A DNA stretch of 41,613 nt from an uncultured Blautia sp. Lineage in GTDB: Bacteria > Bacillota > Clostridia > Lachnospirales > Lachnospiraceae. The position numbers and the translations under genes were made by a program. The notes under the pieces are model-generated. The model had not been told where the DNA came from and did no database searches. It saw nothing but the letters and a program-made list of their open reading frames with translations. The DNA lies in the NCBI GenBank assembly GCA_946545475.1, contig CAMNNO010000003.1, positions 1 to 41,613 of the forward strand, written 5' to 3'. Below are positions 16,675 to 27,300 of the stretch, in pieces; within the stretch, counting starts at the first letter, position 1; each line of letters starts with the position of its first letter.

Positions 16675-18753
16675 ATGGCTGCAAGAGCAAAAAAGAAAAA
16701 CGAACAGTTGAAAGATAATGTGATCGAAGATAATGTGATCGAAAATCCTGTAGAAATGGAAAAAGCAGGAGAAACCAAAACAAAGAAAGCCAGAACAACG
16801 AGGACCAGGTCGGTCACGTCCAAGACGGCAAAAGCAAAGGCGGAGAAAGCAAAAGCGGAAGAAATCAAGGCCGATGACGTGACGGTTGAGGAAATCAAGG
16901 CTGAGGACGTGAAGGCTGAGGAGATCAAGGCTGAAGAAATCAAGGCTGAAGATGTGAAGGCTGAAGAGATCAAGACTGAGGAGGTCAAAGCCGAAGACGT
17001 TAAGGCCGAAAGTGAAACGTCCGGGAAGGCAGAGGCAGACGCGAAGGAAACCGCAGCAAAGGCGCCGAGAAAGCCGAGAACCAGAAAATCGGAAGTGAAG
17101 GAAGAGGGCGCGAAAGAGGCCGCTGCCGAAGAGGAAAAACCGAAAACGAGAAAAACGACTGCCAGAAGAAGCAAAAAAGCAGCAGAAGAAGTAAAAGAAG
17201 AGGTAAAACAGGACATGAAAGAGACGGAGGCTAACGCAACCACAACGGAAGAACAGGCACCTGCAGCAGAGGCCGCACCGGAGAATACCCTGCCGCAGCC
17301 GAGGCGCAGCGTAGCCTTTATCGGATCTGAGTGCTATCCCTTTGTGAAAACGGGAGGCCTGGGCGACGTTATGTATGCCTTGCCCAGGGCCCTGATCGGG
17401 CAGAACTGTGATGTGAAGGTGATCCTTCCCAGGTACAAGTGCATCCCGCAGAAGTACCAGGAAAAGATGGTCTACCGCGGAAGCTTTGAGATGAACCTCT
17501 GCTCGGACGGCCGCTCCTTCTATGTGGGCATCATGGAATATGTGTGGGATGGCGTAGTCTATGACTTTATCGATAACGAAGAATTTTTCGGTTCGGGAAA
17601 TCCCTATACCAACCTGATCGATGATATCCCCAAGTTCTGCTACTTTGGCAAGGCGGCCCTGGCGGCCCTCAACTATATGGACTGGATACCGGATGTCATC
17701 CACTGCCACGACTGGCAGGCCGGCCTGGTGCCCGTATACCTTCGCACCATGTTCCAGGATACGCCGGTAGGCCGCGCGAAGGTGATGCTGACCATCCACA
17801 ACCTCCGCTTCCAGGGCATTTACAACATCCCCACCGTGCGCTACTGGTCCGGCCTTCCGGAGTATGTGTTTAACAAGGATGCGCTCAAGCAGGGCTATGA
17901 GGATGCCAACATGTTCAAGGGCGGCCTGACCTATGCCAATATGATCACGACCGTCAGCGGCACCTACGCACAGGAGATCCAGACGCCATTCTACGGCGAA
18001 AACCTGGACGCCCACCTTCGCTACCATTCCGGCAAGCTGTTTGGCATCATCAACGGCATTGACTATGAAATGTGGGATCCCGCCAAGGATTCGCTCCTGG
18101 CCGCTCCCTACAGCCTGTCCGACGTGCTGGAGAAAAAGAAGGAAAACAAGCGCGCCCTGCAGGAGGAGCTTGGCCTTTCCGTCGACGACGGCAAATTCAT
18201 CATCGGCCTGGTTTCCCGCCTGACCAACCAGAAGGGCCTGGATCTTGTGAATGCCATCCTTCCCCAGATCATCGACGGCAATACCCAGGTGGTCGTGCTG
18301 GGAACGGGCGATCCCGAGTACGAGGATTCGTTCCGCTATTATGAAAACACCTACAAGGGCAGCGTCTGCTCCAACATTATGTATGACGAGAGCCGGGCGC
18401 ACAGGATCTATGCCGGCGCGGATGCCTTCCTGGTGCCGTCCCAGTTTGAGCCCTGCGGCCTGACCCAGCTGATCGCCATGCACTACGGCACCATCCCCAT
18501 CGTCCGCGAGACGGGCGGCCTTAAGGATACCGTGCAGCCCTACAACCGCTACACGAATGAAGGAAACGGCTTTACCTTTGACCGCTACGAGGCCGGGCTC
18601 CTTCTGGATGCCATCAACAGGGCCAAGACGCTCTTCTTTACCAACCGCTGGTGCTGGGATGAGATGGTACAGAGGGATATGCAGAAGGATGTCTCCTGGG
18701 AAAATTCCGCCAGGCAGTACCGGAGCCTTTACCTGCAGCTGACGCAAGGATAA
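16675..18753 (+). CDS. glgA: Glycogen synthase with about 200-aa charged N-terminal extension
   Basis: FIGSECYPFVKTGGLGDVMYALPRAL, HCHDWQAGLVPVYL, PSQFEPCGLTQLIAMHYGTIPIVRETGGLKDTV. Confidence 0.9.
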   Translation: MAARAKKKNEQLKDNVIEDNVIENPVEMEKAGETKTKKARTTRTRSVTSKTAKAKAEKAKAEEIKADDVTVEEIKAEDVKAEEIKAEEIKAEDVKAEEIKTEEVKAEDVKAESETSGKAEADAKETAAKAPRKPRTRKSEVKEEGAKEAAAEEEKPKTRKTTARRSKKAAEEVKEEVKQDMKETEANATTTEEQAPAAEAAPENTLPQPRRSVAFIGSECYPFVKTGGLGDVMYALPRALIGQNCDVKVILPRYKCIPQKYQEKMVYRGSFEMNLCSDGRSFYVGIMEYVWDGVVYDFIDNEEFFGSGNPYTNLIDDIPKFCYFGKAALAALNYMDWIPDVIHCHDWQAGLVPVYLRTMFQDTPVGRAKVMLTIHNLRFQGIYNIPTVRYWSGLPEYVFNKDALKQGYEDANMFKGGLTYANMITTVSGTYAQEIQTPFYGENLDAHLRYHSGKLFGIINGIDYEMWDPAKDSLLAAPYSLSDVLEKKKENKRALQEELGLSVDDGKFIIGLVSRLTNQKGLDLVNAILPQIIDGNTQVVVLGTGDPEYEDSFRYYENTYKGSVCSNIMYDESRAHRIYAGADAFLVPSQFEPCGLTQLIAMHYGTIPIVRETGGLKDTVQPYNRYTNEGNGFTFDRYEAGLLLDAINRAKTLFFTNRWCWDEMVQRDMQKDVSWENSARQYRSLYLQLTQG
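16858..17010 (+). repeat. In-frame 15-bp minisatellite (KAEEI/KAEDV pentapeptides)
   Basis: EIKADDVTVEEIKAEDVKAEEIKAEEIKAEDVKAEEIKTEEVKAEDVKAE. Confidence 0.85.
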
Positions 18754-18783
18754 TACTGAAAGAAAGGTATGAAGGAGGCTGCT

Positions 18784-20031
18784 ATGGACGCAAAATATAT
18801 GATCGATACTCCGGAAAACCAGGCATTTCTTAAGGATATCCGGGAAGGCCTGCTTTCCTTCGGCCATGCCTTCCCGTCGCCGGGCGGCGGCTCTTATTAC
18901 CTGTCGGATGACGGGACGCCCTGGAAGGAGCGGCCGAGGGAGACGTGGATCACGTCCCGCATGATCCATGTTTACAGTATCGGCGCCCTCCTCGGCCATG
19001 AGGGCAGCACCTCCCTTGTTAATGCCGGCCTTCGGGGGCTGTGCGGGGAGCTGCATGATGACAGGAGCGGCGGATGGTATGCCGGCCTGACTGCGGATGG
19101 CCATATCCTCCCCGATAAGCAGTGCTACGCCCATGCCTTTGTCATCCTGGCCGCGTCGTCCGCCTGCCTGGCCGGCCAGGGCGGCGCAGAGGAGCTTCTT
19201 TCGGATGCCCTTAAGGTCTTTGATGAAAGGTTCTGGGACGAAGAGGAGGGGCTTGCGGTCGATACCTGGGACACCGATTTTGGCACCCTTTCCGATTACC
19301 GCGGCCTGAACGCCAACATGCATACCGTGGAGGCTTTTCTGGCCGTCGCGGACAGCGCTGTGGAGCGCGGCCTGGAAGGCTTTGAAAAGTACCGGGAGAG
19401 GGCAGGCCGCATTATCCGCCGCGTCCTTGGGTTTGCCAGGGAAAACAGCTACCGCATACCGGAGCACTATACGAAGGACTGGCAGCCGGACCTTGAAAAG
19501 AACCGGGAAAAGCCGGATGACCCCTTTAAGCCCTACGGGGCGACGCCCGGCCACGGCATAGAGTGGGCCAGGCTCATTACCCAGTGGGCCTTTTCATCGT
19601 TTGCGGACAGGTCAGGGGCTTCGCCTTATATTTCAGAGGCCGAAAAGCTTTTTATGCAGGCCATCCGGGACGGCTGGAACGCGGACGGCGAGCCGGGGAT
19701 CGTTTACACAACAGGCTGGGATGGAAAGCCGATCGTCCACGACCGCATGCACTGGACGCTGATGGAAGGCGTTAATACCGCGGCCGTGCTGTACCGCGTG
19801 ACCGGCAATCCCCTTTACGCCGGTTATTATTCGGATTTTATGGCCTACCTGGACAAATGCGTCCTGGACCATGTCCACGGCTCCTTCTTCCACCAGCTGG
19901 ATGAACATAACCGCCTTAAGGAAACGGTATGGCCGGGCAAGTCCGACATCTACCACGCCCTTCAGGCCATGCTGATCCCGTACAGCGATGCCGGCACTTC
20001 CATTGCCTCTGCCGTGCACCGGCAGGCATAA
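18784..20031 (+). CDS. AGE-superfamily sugar isomerase/epimerase (YihS/mannose isomerase-like)
   Basis: RETWITSRMIHVYSIGALLG, YRGLNANMHTVEAFLA, GATPGHGIEWARL match YihS-type motifs. Confidence 0.8.
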   Translation: MDAKYMIDTPENQAFLKDIREGLLSFGHAFPSPGGGSYYLSDDGTPWKERPRETWITSRMIHVYSIGALLGHEGSTSLVNAGLRGLCGELHDDRSGGWYAGLTADGHILPDKQCYAHAFVILAASSACLAGQGGAEELLSDALKVFDERFWDEEEGLAVDTWDTDFGTLSDYRGLNANMHTVEAFLAVADSAVERGLEGFEKYRERAGRIIRRVLGFARENSYRIPEHYTKDWQPDLEKNREKPDDPFKPYGATPGHGIEWARLITQWAFSSFADRSGASPYISEAEKLFMQAIRDGWNADGEPGIVYTTGWDGKPIVHDRMHWTLMEGVNTAAVLYRVTGNPLYAGYYSDFMAYLDKCVLDHVHGSFFHQLDEHNRLKETVWPGKSDIYHALQAMLIPYSDAGTSIASAVHRQA

Positions 20032-20045
20032 ACGAAAAAAATCTC

Positions 20046-20086
20046 AAAAAGGAGACAGGGAACGGTTCGGTTCTTTGTCTCCTTTT
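20046..20086. terminator. Rho-independent-type hairpin after the isomerase gene
   Basis: AAAAGGAGACA..GAAC-GGTTCG-GTTC..TGTCTCCTTTT. Confidence 0.65.
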
Positions 20087-20105
20087 CGGCATTCTTCGAA
20101 AAAAA

Positions 20106-20135
20106 TTCGAACTGTGCGGTCACTAAAGTGACCGC
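20106..20135 (+). promoter_or_regulatory. Palindromic motif F: TTCGAACTGTGCGGTCACTAAAGTGACCGC
   Basis: Perfect 9-bp stem GCGGTCACT-AA-AGTGACCGC; 26-nt near-identical copy at 22678. Confidence 0.6.
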
Positions 20136-20304
20136 TGCCAACGCCATTCGCAAAAAGTTGTAAAACCTGCAAAAAAAGTTTTCGCTGAAACAACTTGCCC
20201 TCATGGGTTTATACTGTATGTGTCGGAGAAAAAACAGATTTCTTCGGCAAACAGCACATATTTGAAACTCGGCAAAAGGTCTGAAAAAGAAAGGATAGGC
20301 ATTT

Positions 20305-21606
20305 ATGAAGAAGAGTATGGCATGTTTTCTTTCTCTTGTTTCCGTAGCGGCCCTGGCGTGCGGCGTATACGCTGCTGATGATGCCACGCTGTATCCGGTT
20401 ACGCTCACGTTTGATCCTGCCGTTATACAGGATGTGGAAGTGACGGGTGTCGGCATTAAAGGCGAATTTCTGTTCTATGAGAGCAACATGGACGGCGTTA
20501 CCGGCGAGACCGGCATGGCTGACGGTGTTGAGAAATATTATCCGCCTTCGGAATACCGCGCCGGCCTTGCGTCTATCGGCGGCCTGTATTATGAAGAGAT
20601 GGAACTGAACGCGGACGGCATCTATGAGATCACCTTTGAGCTGCCGGCCGGCGTTTATCCCTATCAGTTTGTCATCAATCCCGAGCTTGGCCCGGAAGAC
20701 GAGCAGATGGCCTGGAGCAATGTGACGACCAAGGACGGGACAAAGCACGGCTTTATCGACATGAGGGGGTCCCTTATGATGGGAGACAAGGCGGAAACGA
20801 ACCGTTTCATCCAGGACCCGAATAACCTTCCGGTTGCCCCGACCGTTTCCGGAAGCCAGTCCAACAGCGAGCTGATCGTCGGTACCTGTGAAGAATCTGC
20901 CCGTACCCCGATCGATGATCCGGCAAAAAAGGGTATCCTTTCTTACCAGAGCTATGTGGACATTGACGGCGTTGTCCGCTCGGCAGGCGTGTATCTCCCG
21001 GCCGGCTATGACAAGACCAAGACTTATCCCCTTATCATCGTTTCCCACGGCGGCGGCGGCAACGAAGTCGACTGGTTCAGCCAGGGACAGCTGAACAACA
21101 TTATGGATAATCTGATCGCCCAGGGCCGCACCCGCGAAGCCATTGTCGTGACGCCGAACAACACGGTTTACGACTGGGATTTTGACAAGATCGCCGCAAA
21201 TATCGAAGAATGCCTGCTTCCCTATCTTGAGACCGTGTACAATATCTCTGAGGACATTCATGACCGCGCGTTCTGCGGCCTGTCCATGGGCAGCATGACG
21301 ACCTTGCATATGTTCTATCATTACAGTGAGAGATATGACTACTTCGGCGCCTTTTCCGGCGGCATAGCGCCCGGCAATGAGAGCTTCTCCCTGGATGACC
21401 CGCACATCCGCGAGGTAAAGCTCCTGATCGGCTCCGCTGAAGAGGACATGGCTTATAATTACAGGGATATCGGCGTACCGACAACCATCGATGCTTTAAA
21501 AGAAGCCGAGGTGCCCTATGAGCCGTATTTTGTGACCGGTTCCCATGACTGGTTCTGCTGGCCCGCGATGTTCGAATACTTTGCTGAGAATTTCCTGTGG
21601 AAATAA
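20305..21606 (+). CDS. Secreted CE1-type esterase (feruloyl/acetyl xylan esterase-like), paralog 1
   Basis: Signal peptide; YPLIIVSHGGGGNE; nucleophile elbow GLSMGSMTT; GSHDWFCW. Confidence 0.85.
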   Translation: MKKSMACFLSLVSVAALACGVYAADDATLYPVTLTFDPAVIQDVEVTGVGIKGEFLFYESNMDGVTGETGMADGVEKYYPPSEYRAGLASIGGLYYEEMELNADGIYEITFELPAGVYPYQFVINPELGPEDEQMAWSNVTTKDGTKHGFIDMRGSLMMGDKAETNRFIQDPNNLPVAPTVSGSQSNSELIVGTCEESARTPIDDPAKKGILSYQSYVDIDGVVRSAGVYLPAGYDKTKTYPLIIVSHGGGGNEVDWFSQGQLNNIMDNLIAQGRTREAIVVTPNNTVYDWDFDKIAANIEECLLPYLETVYNISEDIHDRAFCGLSMGSMTTLHMFYHYSERYDYFGAFSGGIAPGNESFSLDDPHIREVKLLIGSAEEDMAYNYRDIGVPTTIDALKEAEVPYEPYFVTGSHDWFCWPAMFEYFAENFLWK

Positions 21607-21821
21607 AGCTTGGCTTCCGTGAAAAAATATCCCGTATTGTGCCTGCACATAATTGAAGATAAAGCCTTATAGGTGTTTTGCCCCCGCATGGGTATTTCGG
21701 GCAGCCGTTTGCTGTTCCATGCCTGTGCGGGGCTTTTGCTTTATACCTGCACATCCAAAAAAGACCTTTACAAGAATAAAAAATTCGTTTAATCTGTAAC
21801 TATACTGCAAAGAAGATAGCG

Positions 21822-21908
21822 GTATGTGCACGAATTTTCAACAGAAATGTGCCGCCGCTGCGGCGAAAATTCGACGCCGGGAACGCAGGATGTGTGATTT
21901 CCTGCGTT
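21822..21908 (+). repeat. Palindromic intergenic repeat copy A plus adjoining second hairpin
   Basis: GTATGTGCACGAATTTTCAACAGAAATG...GGCGAAAATTCGACGC then AACGCAGGA...TCCTGCGTT. Confidence 0.65.
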
Positions 21909-21935
21909 TGCAGGTATAGAAGCGGGGTTTAAAGA

Positions 21936-22634
21936 ATGTATCGGATTGCTATTGTAGAAGATGAAATAAAGGATGCCAGGAGGCTTTACTCTTTACTTGC
22001 GCAGTATGCGAAGGATAAGGGAAAACAGTTTGAGATTACCTGCATAGAAAACGCCTTTCTATTTCTGGAGCAGTATCATCATCAGTATGAGCTGGTCTTT
22101 ATGGATATCTGCATGCCCGGCCTTGACGGCATGCAGGCCGCCCGGGATCTTCGAGGGATCGATCATTCGATCGTCCTTGTGTTCCTGACGAGCCTTGCCC
22201 AATATGCCGTAGAAAGCTATGATGTGGAAGCGGCGGATTATATCCTGAAGCCGGTAACAGCCGCGGCTATGGAGCTTAAGATGCCGCGGATCCTGCGCCG
22301 CTGCCAGGCCGAGCAGGGAGAGATCATTGTCCGGACGGAAGGCAGCATGGTCAGGCTTAAGCCTTATGACCTTTACTATGTCGAGATCTTTAATCATCAT
22401 ATCCACTACATGACGGCAAATGGCGTGCTGCGCGCCTATGGAACGCTTAAGGAGATTGAAAAAAACCTTCCTGACGGTTTTTTCCGTGTTAATAACCAGG
22501 CTATCGTCAATCTTCGCTATGTCACATCTGTCGACAGCGAGAATGTGACGGCCGCCAGCCGCTCCTTTTCGATCAGCCGCGGGCGGCGCAAGGAATTCCT
22601 TTCCGCCCTGCATGTATCAAGCCTGTCTGTATAA
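21936..22634 (+). CDS. LytTR-family response regulator (AgrA-like)
   Basis: MYRIAIVEDEIKDARRL, LVFMDICMPGLDGM, ADYILKPV; C-terminal LytTR-like YYVEIFNHHIHY...FFRVNNQAIVNLRYV. Confidence 0.9.
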   Translation: MYRIAIVEDEIKDARRLYSLLAQYAKDKGKQFEITCIENAFLFLEQYHHQYELVFMDICMPGLDGMQAARDLRGIDHSIVLVFLTSLAQYAVESYDVEAADYILKPVTAAAMELKMPRILRRCQAEQGEIIVRTEGSMVRLKPYDLYYVEIFNHHIHYMTANGVLRAYGTLKEIEKNLPDGFFRVNNQAIVNLRYVTSVDSENVTAASRSFSISRGRRKEFLSALHVSSLSV

Positions 22635-22677
22635 TTCGCTTCCAGCACCGGAGTTTCGCCGCAGAGTCAGGGCATTT

Positions 22678-22703
22678 TTCGAACTGGGCGGTCACTAAAG
22701 TGA
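22678..22703 (+). promoter_or_regulatory. Palindromic motif G: TTCGAACTGGGCGGTCACTAAAGTGA (near-copy of F)
   Basis: 25/26 identity to 20106-20131; lies between response regulator and kinase genes. Confidence 0.6.
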
Positions 22704-22752
22704 TAAGTGTTATGTTATTGTGTTCGCGAGTATAGTTTTACGAGGAATTATT

Positions 22753-24141
22753 ATGGGACTTTTCCTGTCTGTCCTTTTGGAATCTCTGAAAGACCACCTT
22801 CTCATTACTCTATCTGTGGGGATTGGCTGCCTTTTGGCGGCAAGACGCCTTGATAGGCGAAGCCATTTTAAAATCCGCGTGTCCATCAGCTTTTTCGCTG
22901 CTTTTGCCTGGATGGTGCTCACCAGGTATTATCTGAACTTTCATCCTGAAACGCCTTTTCGCGTCCGGTTTATCCGCTATATCGTATTGTTTCTCCTGTT
23001 TGGCTTTTCCGTCAGCTTCTGGAGCAGGGCAGATTTCTGCCAGGCGCTCTTTTCGATTGCGATCTCCTATTCCCTGCAGAATATGTGCGAGCGCCTGATT
23101 GAGATTCCAAGACATACGCTGCCCCATTTTCCGTTTCTCCTGGATCGGTTATGTCTGATGCTGCTTCTTGGCGTAAGTCTTATCGCGTATGCCAGAATCG
23201 TGAAGGGGGGTGCCGGTCAGCGTTCCCTGTTCGATTTTTCCAGGCGTAACAGGCGCATGATGCTCTTTATCGGAATTGGGGTTGTTGCCGTATCCATGTG
23301 GATCGACATCATGCTTCGGGAATATTCGGATATAGAAAATATCGCGCTCTTAAATGTTCACAACCTGATGAGCGCGATTTTTTCTTTTCTTACCATACTG
23401 GTGTGCGTAAGCCGTCTCCGGGAATCCGAGAGTGAGCGGCGCGCCGATATGACGGCGCAGCTTCTGTACAATGAAAGGGAGCGGTACGAACGGGACCGCC
23501 AGATCCACGACGCCATCAATATCAAGTGCCACGATATCCGCCATCAGCTCGCCGCAATGGGAGAGGAGGGATACCGGCAGGAGCTTAAAAAGATCGGCAA
23601 GCTCATCGATATTTACGATGCGGTTCCCCGCACGCACAACGTGGCCCTGGATGTTATTCTTAGCGGAAAGATGCTGGCGTGTACAAACCAGGGAATCACG
23701 CTGACATGCCTGGCGGACGGGCGGCGCCTTTCCTTTATGGAGGACTGCGATATCTATGCCCTGTTCGGCAATATCCTCGATAATGCCATCGAGGCAGTCC
23801 TTGCGATCTCCGACCCGGAGCATCGCATAATCTCGCTGACCGTGGATACGACGGGAAATCTTCTTCGGATTTCCTGTGAGAACTTTTACGTGAATAAGGT
23901 GACCTTCCGGGAAGGCCTGCCGGAGACCAGCAAGCAGGACAAGGATTACCATGGGTTTGGGACACGCTCGATCCGCTTTCTGACCGAAAAATACGGGGGC
24001 GACCTGAAGATCGGCGTGGAGGATGGCGTTTTCCGGCTGTCCATCATGCTGCCGATCCCCGCATCCAACGGAAGCCCCGAAGCGGCAGCGGATGCTCAGG
24101 ATGGTCAAAGTAAAACAGGCGCCCCACAAAATAAGTGGTGA
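22753..24141 (+). CDS. GHKL-domain sensor histidine kinase (AgrC-like)
   Basis: Multiple N-terminal TM segments; CHDIRHQLAAM; NILDNAIEAVLAI; HGFGTRSIRFLTEKYGG; RBS CGAGGA. Confidence 0.85.
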   Translation: MGLFLSVLLESLKDHLLITLSVGIGCLLAARRLDRRSHFKIRVSISFFAAFAWMVLTRYYLNFHPETPFRVRFIRYIVLFLLFGFSVSFWSRADFCQALFSIAISYSLQNMCERLIEIPRHTLPHFPFLLDRLCLMLLLGVSLIAYARIVKGGAGQRSLFDFSRRNRRMMLFIGIGVVAVSMWIDIMLREYSDIENIALLNVHNLMSAIFSFLTILVCVSRLRESESERRADMTAQLLYNERERYERDRQIHDAINIKCHDIRHQLAAMGEEGYRQELKKIGKLIDIYDAVPRTHNVALDVILSGKMLACTNQGITLTCLADGRRLSFMEDCDIYALFGNILDNAIEAVLAISDPEHRIISLTVDTTGNLLRISCENFYVNKVTFREGLPETSKQDKDYHGFGTRSIRFLTEKYGGDLKIGVEDGVFRLSIMLPIPASNGSPEAAADAQDGQSKTGAPQNKW

Positions 24142-24261
24142 AACTTACCAATAAAGCTTTCAATGGTTTTTCCTGTTTGACACATGTTACAATCCGGACA
24201 ACCTATTTGCCGCCATCGCCTGACTTTCCAAAGCCGGACGGCAGCAGATGTTTATCTCAGT

Positions 24262-24282
24262 AAGTCTCGCAGGGCGAGACTT
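24262..24282 (+). promoter_or_regulatory. Perfect 9-bp hairpin AAGTCTCGC-AGG-GCGAGACTT in GH3 leader
   Basis: Direct read; about 50 nt upstream of the start codon. Confidence 0.5.
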
Positions 24283-24330
24283 GAATGTTCCCAGTCAACC
24301 CCGCTGCAAAGAAAAGAAAGGAAGAAAAAA

Positions 24331-27300
24331 ATGAAGCCAAAGAAGCTCCTTTCCCTGTTTCTGGCCGCCGGCATGGCGCTGACAGGCACGCCCGCCATGG
24401 CGGGAACCGTGTCTGGCGACATGGAAGCCAAAGGCCACTTCTATGCCGACTATGTCACGCTCGATGACGCTCTTGAAGCCGGCAACCGCCTGCATGTCGA
24501 GATGACGCAGGAAGGCCAGGTGCTGTTAAAGAACGAAAACGGCGCCCTGCCGCTCGCCGCCGATGAGCGCGACGTTACCTTCCTCGGCATCGCCTCCGTG
24601 GACTACACCCGCGCCGGCGGCGGCTCCGGCGCCACCCGCGGCACAAAGTACGCCCTTGACTGGTTTACCGGTTTTGAGGAGGAAGGCTTTGTCATCAATC
24701 CCAAGACAAAAGCCCTGTATGAAAACCTCTTCGTCGTCCTGGGCGGCGCCCACGAGACGAATGACTCCGGCAAGCTCTTAGAGCCCGACATGAGCTATTA
24801 CAGCAAATCCGTGGTTTCCACCTTCAAGGCCTATAATGATGTGGCCATCGTCTGCATCAGCCGTTTCGGCCGCGAGAACATGGACACCAAGACCAACAGC
24901 GTGGAAGGCCATTCCGATGAGAATGACCATTACCTGCAGCTGGATGACAACGAACATGAGCTTATTAAGCTGGCCAAGGCCAACTTCAAGAAGGTCGTCG
25001 TCATGATCAACTCCTCGATGATCATGCAGATCCCCGAGCTCGATGCCCCGGTTGACACCGAGTACGGCGTCGATGCCATCCTGTGGGTTGGCGGCATCGG
25101 CGACCAGGGCACCAAGGTAGCTGCCCAGATCCTTAAGGGCGATGTGAACCCCTCCGGCCACACCCCGGACATCTGGCCCGCTGATTTCCACAAGGATCCG
25201 ACCTTTACCAACTTCTCCGACATGAGCCAGAACATCGGCGAGGATGGCGAGCGCATGAGCTCCTGGCTGACCTATCCGGACGGCAGCTCCACCGTATATT
25301 CCGACGTGGAATTCCGCGAAGGCATCTACATGGGCTACCGCTATTACGAAACCAAGGCTGACGACATGAACGCCGAGGCTCCCGGCAGCGGCGACGAATG
25401 GTACGAGGAAGCTGTCCTCTATCCCTTCGGCTATGGCCTTTCCTACACGACCTTCGACTGGGAGCTTATCGGGACCTCCGACAAGGCCATCACGGATCCT
25501 GCCCAGAATATTTCCATGGAGGTCAAGGTGACCAATACCGGCGACACAGCCGGCAAGGATGTTGTCGAGCTTTATGTCACCACCCCGTATATCACCGGCG
25601 AGATTGAAAAAGCCAGCGCTGTCCTTGTGGGCTATGCCAAGACAAAGATGTTAAAGCCCGGCGAGTCCGATATCGTGACTATCGAGTTTACCGCCCAGAA
25701 CATGGCTTCCTTCGACTGGGATGACTCCAACAACAACGGCTTTGAGGGCTATGAGCTGGATGCGGGAGACTATATCGTTTCCGCGCGGCGCAATTCCCAT
25801 GACGTTGTCATCGCCGAGACCTTTACCGCTGCCGAGAATATCCAGTGCCTGTATGACCTGGTGACCGGCGCCGAGATCAGGCCCGTCTTTGTTGATGACT
25901 TTGACACGACCCGTGAAGACCTTCTGGAGAACATGATCTCCCGTGCCACAGGCCTTGAGCAGCCCAAGGCCCAGACCGCCGAAGAGCGCGTTCTGGAAGA
26001 CTGGGAAGCCGCCGTCCTGGATGCCGAAGAGATCTACAAGCCTTACATGGATGAAGAGGGACAGCCCTGGTATGTTGAGGAAGTTCCCGCCGAGTGGACG
26101 CAGGGCGCCGAGACGGATGTGACCCTCGCCGACCTTGCCGGCCTTCCCTACACGCCGCCCACCGTTGAAGACGGCATCGCCACCATCGCAGACGACGAGG
26201 CGTCCCAGATGTGGGAATCCTACATGAACAGCTTAAGCTGGGAAGACCTTACCGGCCTCTTCCTCGGCTCTGACGGCGGCCAGGACGGCCCCGTCCAGTT
26301 TGGCGGTACCTGCTGGGCTTCCACCCCGATCGCCGCAGCCACCTGGAACATTGACCTTCTCACCGAGCAGGGCGTCATGTACGGCAACCAGGCCCTTCTG
26401 CTTGGGCGCTTTGCCTGGAGAGGCCCCGGCACGAACATTCACCGCTCTCCGTTCAACGGCCGTACCTTTGAGTATTATTCCGAGGATCCGTTCCTGACCG
26501 CTTCCATGGCGGCCGTCATCTGCGCGGGCGCCCAGAGCAAGGGTGTTTCCTGCTTCGCCAAGCACATGTTTGCCAACGTTCAGGAGCACAACCGCGCCGA
26601 CTACGGCGGTGTCTGCACCTTCGCCACCGAGCAGGTCTTCCGCGAGATCTACATGCGCTCCTTCGAGTGGATGGTAAAATATGGCCACACCAACGGCATG
26701 ATGACCTCCTTCAACCGTATCGGCTATGTGGTCAACTCCAACAACTGGGTCGTCCATGAGGATATTCTCCGCGATGAGTGGGGCTTCCAGGGCGCAACAG
26801 TCAACGACGCCTGGGCCAAGGACTTCTCCTCCGCCGACCTTATGATCCGCGCCGGCGACGACACCTTCATGTCCGGCGATGCCTCCTTCACCAAGACGTA
26901 CCTGACTCTCGGCGAATGGGATGCCTCCCTCCGCGACGGCAAGGGCAGCGTGCTGGTCCCCACCGAGGACGGCGACGACACCTTCGAGTCCAACACCCAC
27001 TACTTCGCGATGCGCAAATCCGCGCAGCGCACCCAGATGGCCAAGGTCAACAGCAACCAGTATAAGAACTTTGCTTCCGACTATGAACTGACCGCTACCG
27101 TGTACTATGGCCTGGGCAATGCCGCTCAGATCGAGTGTGAGGATACCTCCGACTTCTCCATCACCCTGTGCGAGGGCCAGGAGCTGCCGCTCGGCCTTAA
27201 CGCCTCCGGCTTTGTCGTTGAATACGCGCAGCCGATCCTTGGCCAGTATCAGCCCGGCGATGCCGAATATAAGCAGGGCTGGGGTGTTGACAACAACATC

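Noticed and set aside
16660-19554. 964-aa minus-strand ORF
   Set aside because: Antisense to glgA and the isomerase gene; low-complexity translation with no family motif; artefact of GC-rich codon usage
24177-24200. TTGACA at 24177 as GH3 promoter
   Set aside because: No convincing -10 at 16-18 bp spacing (TACAAT is too close)
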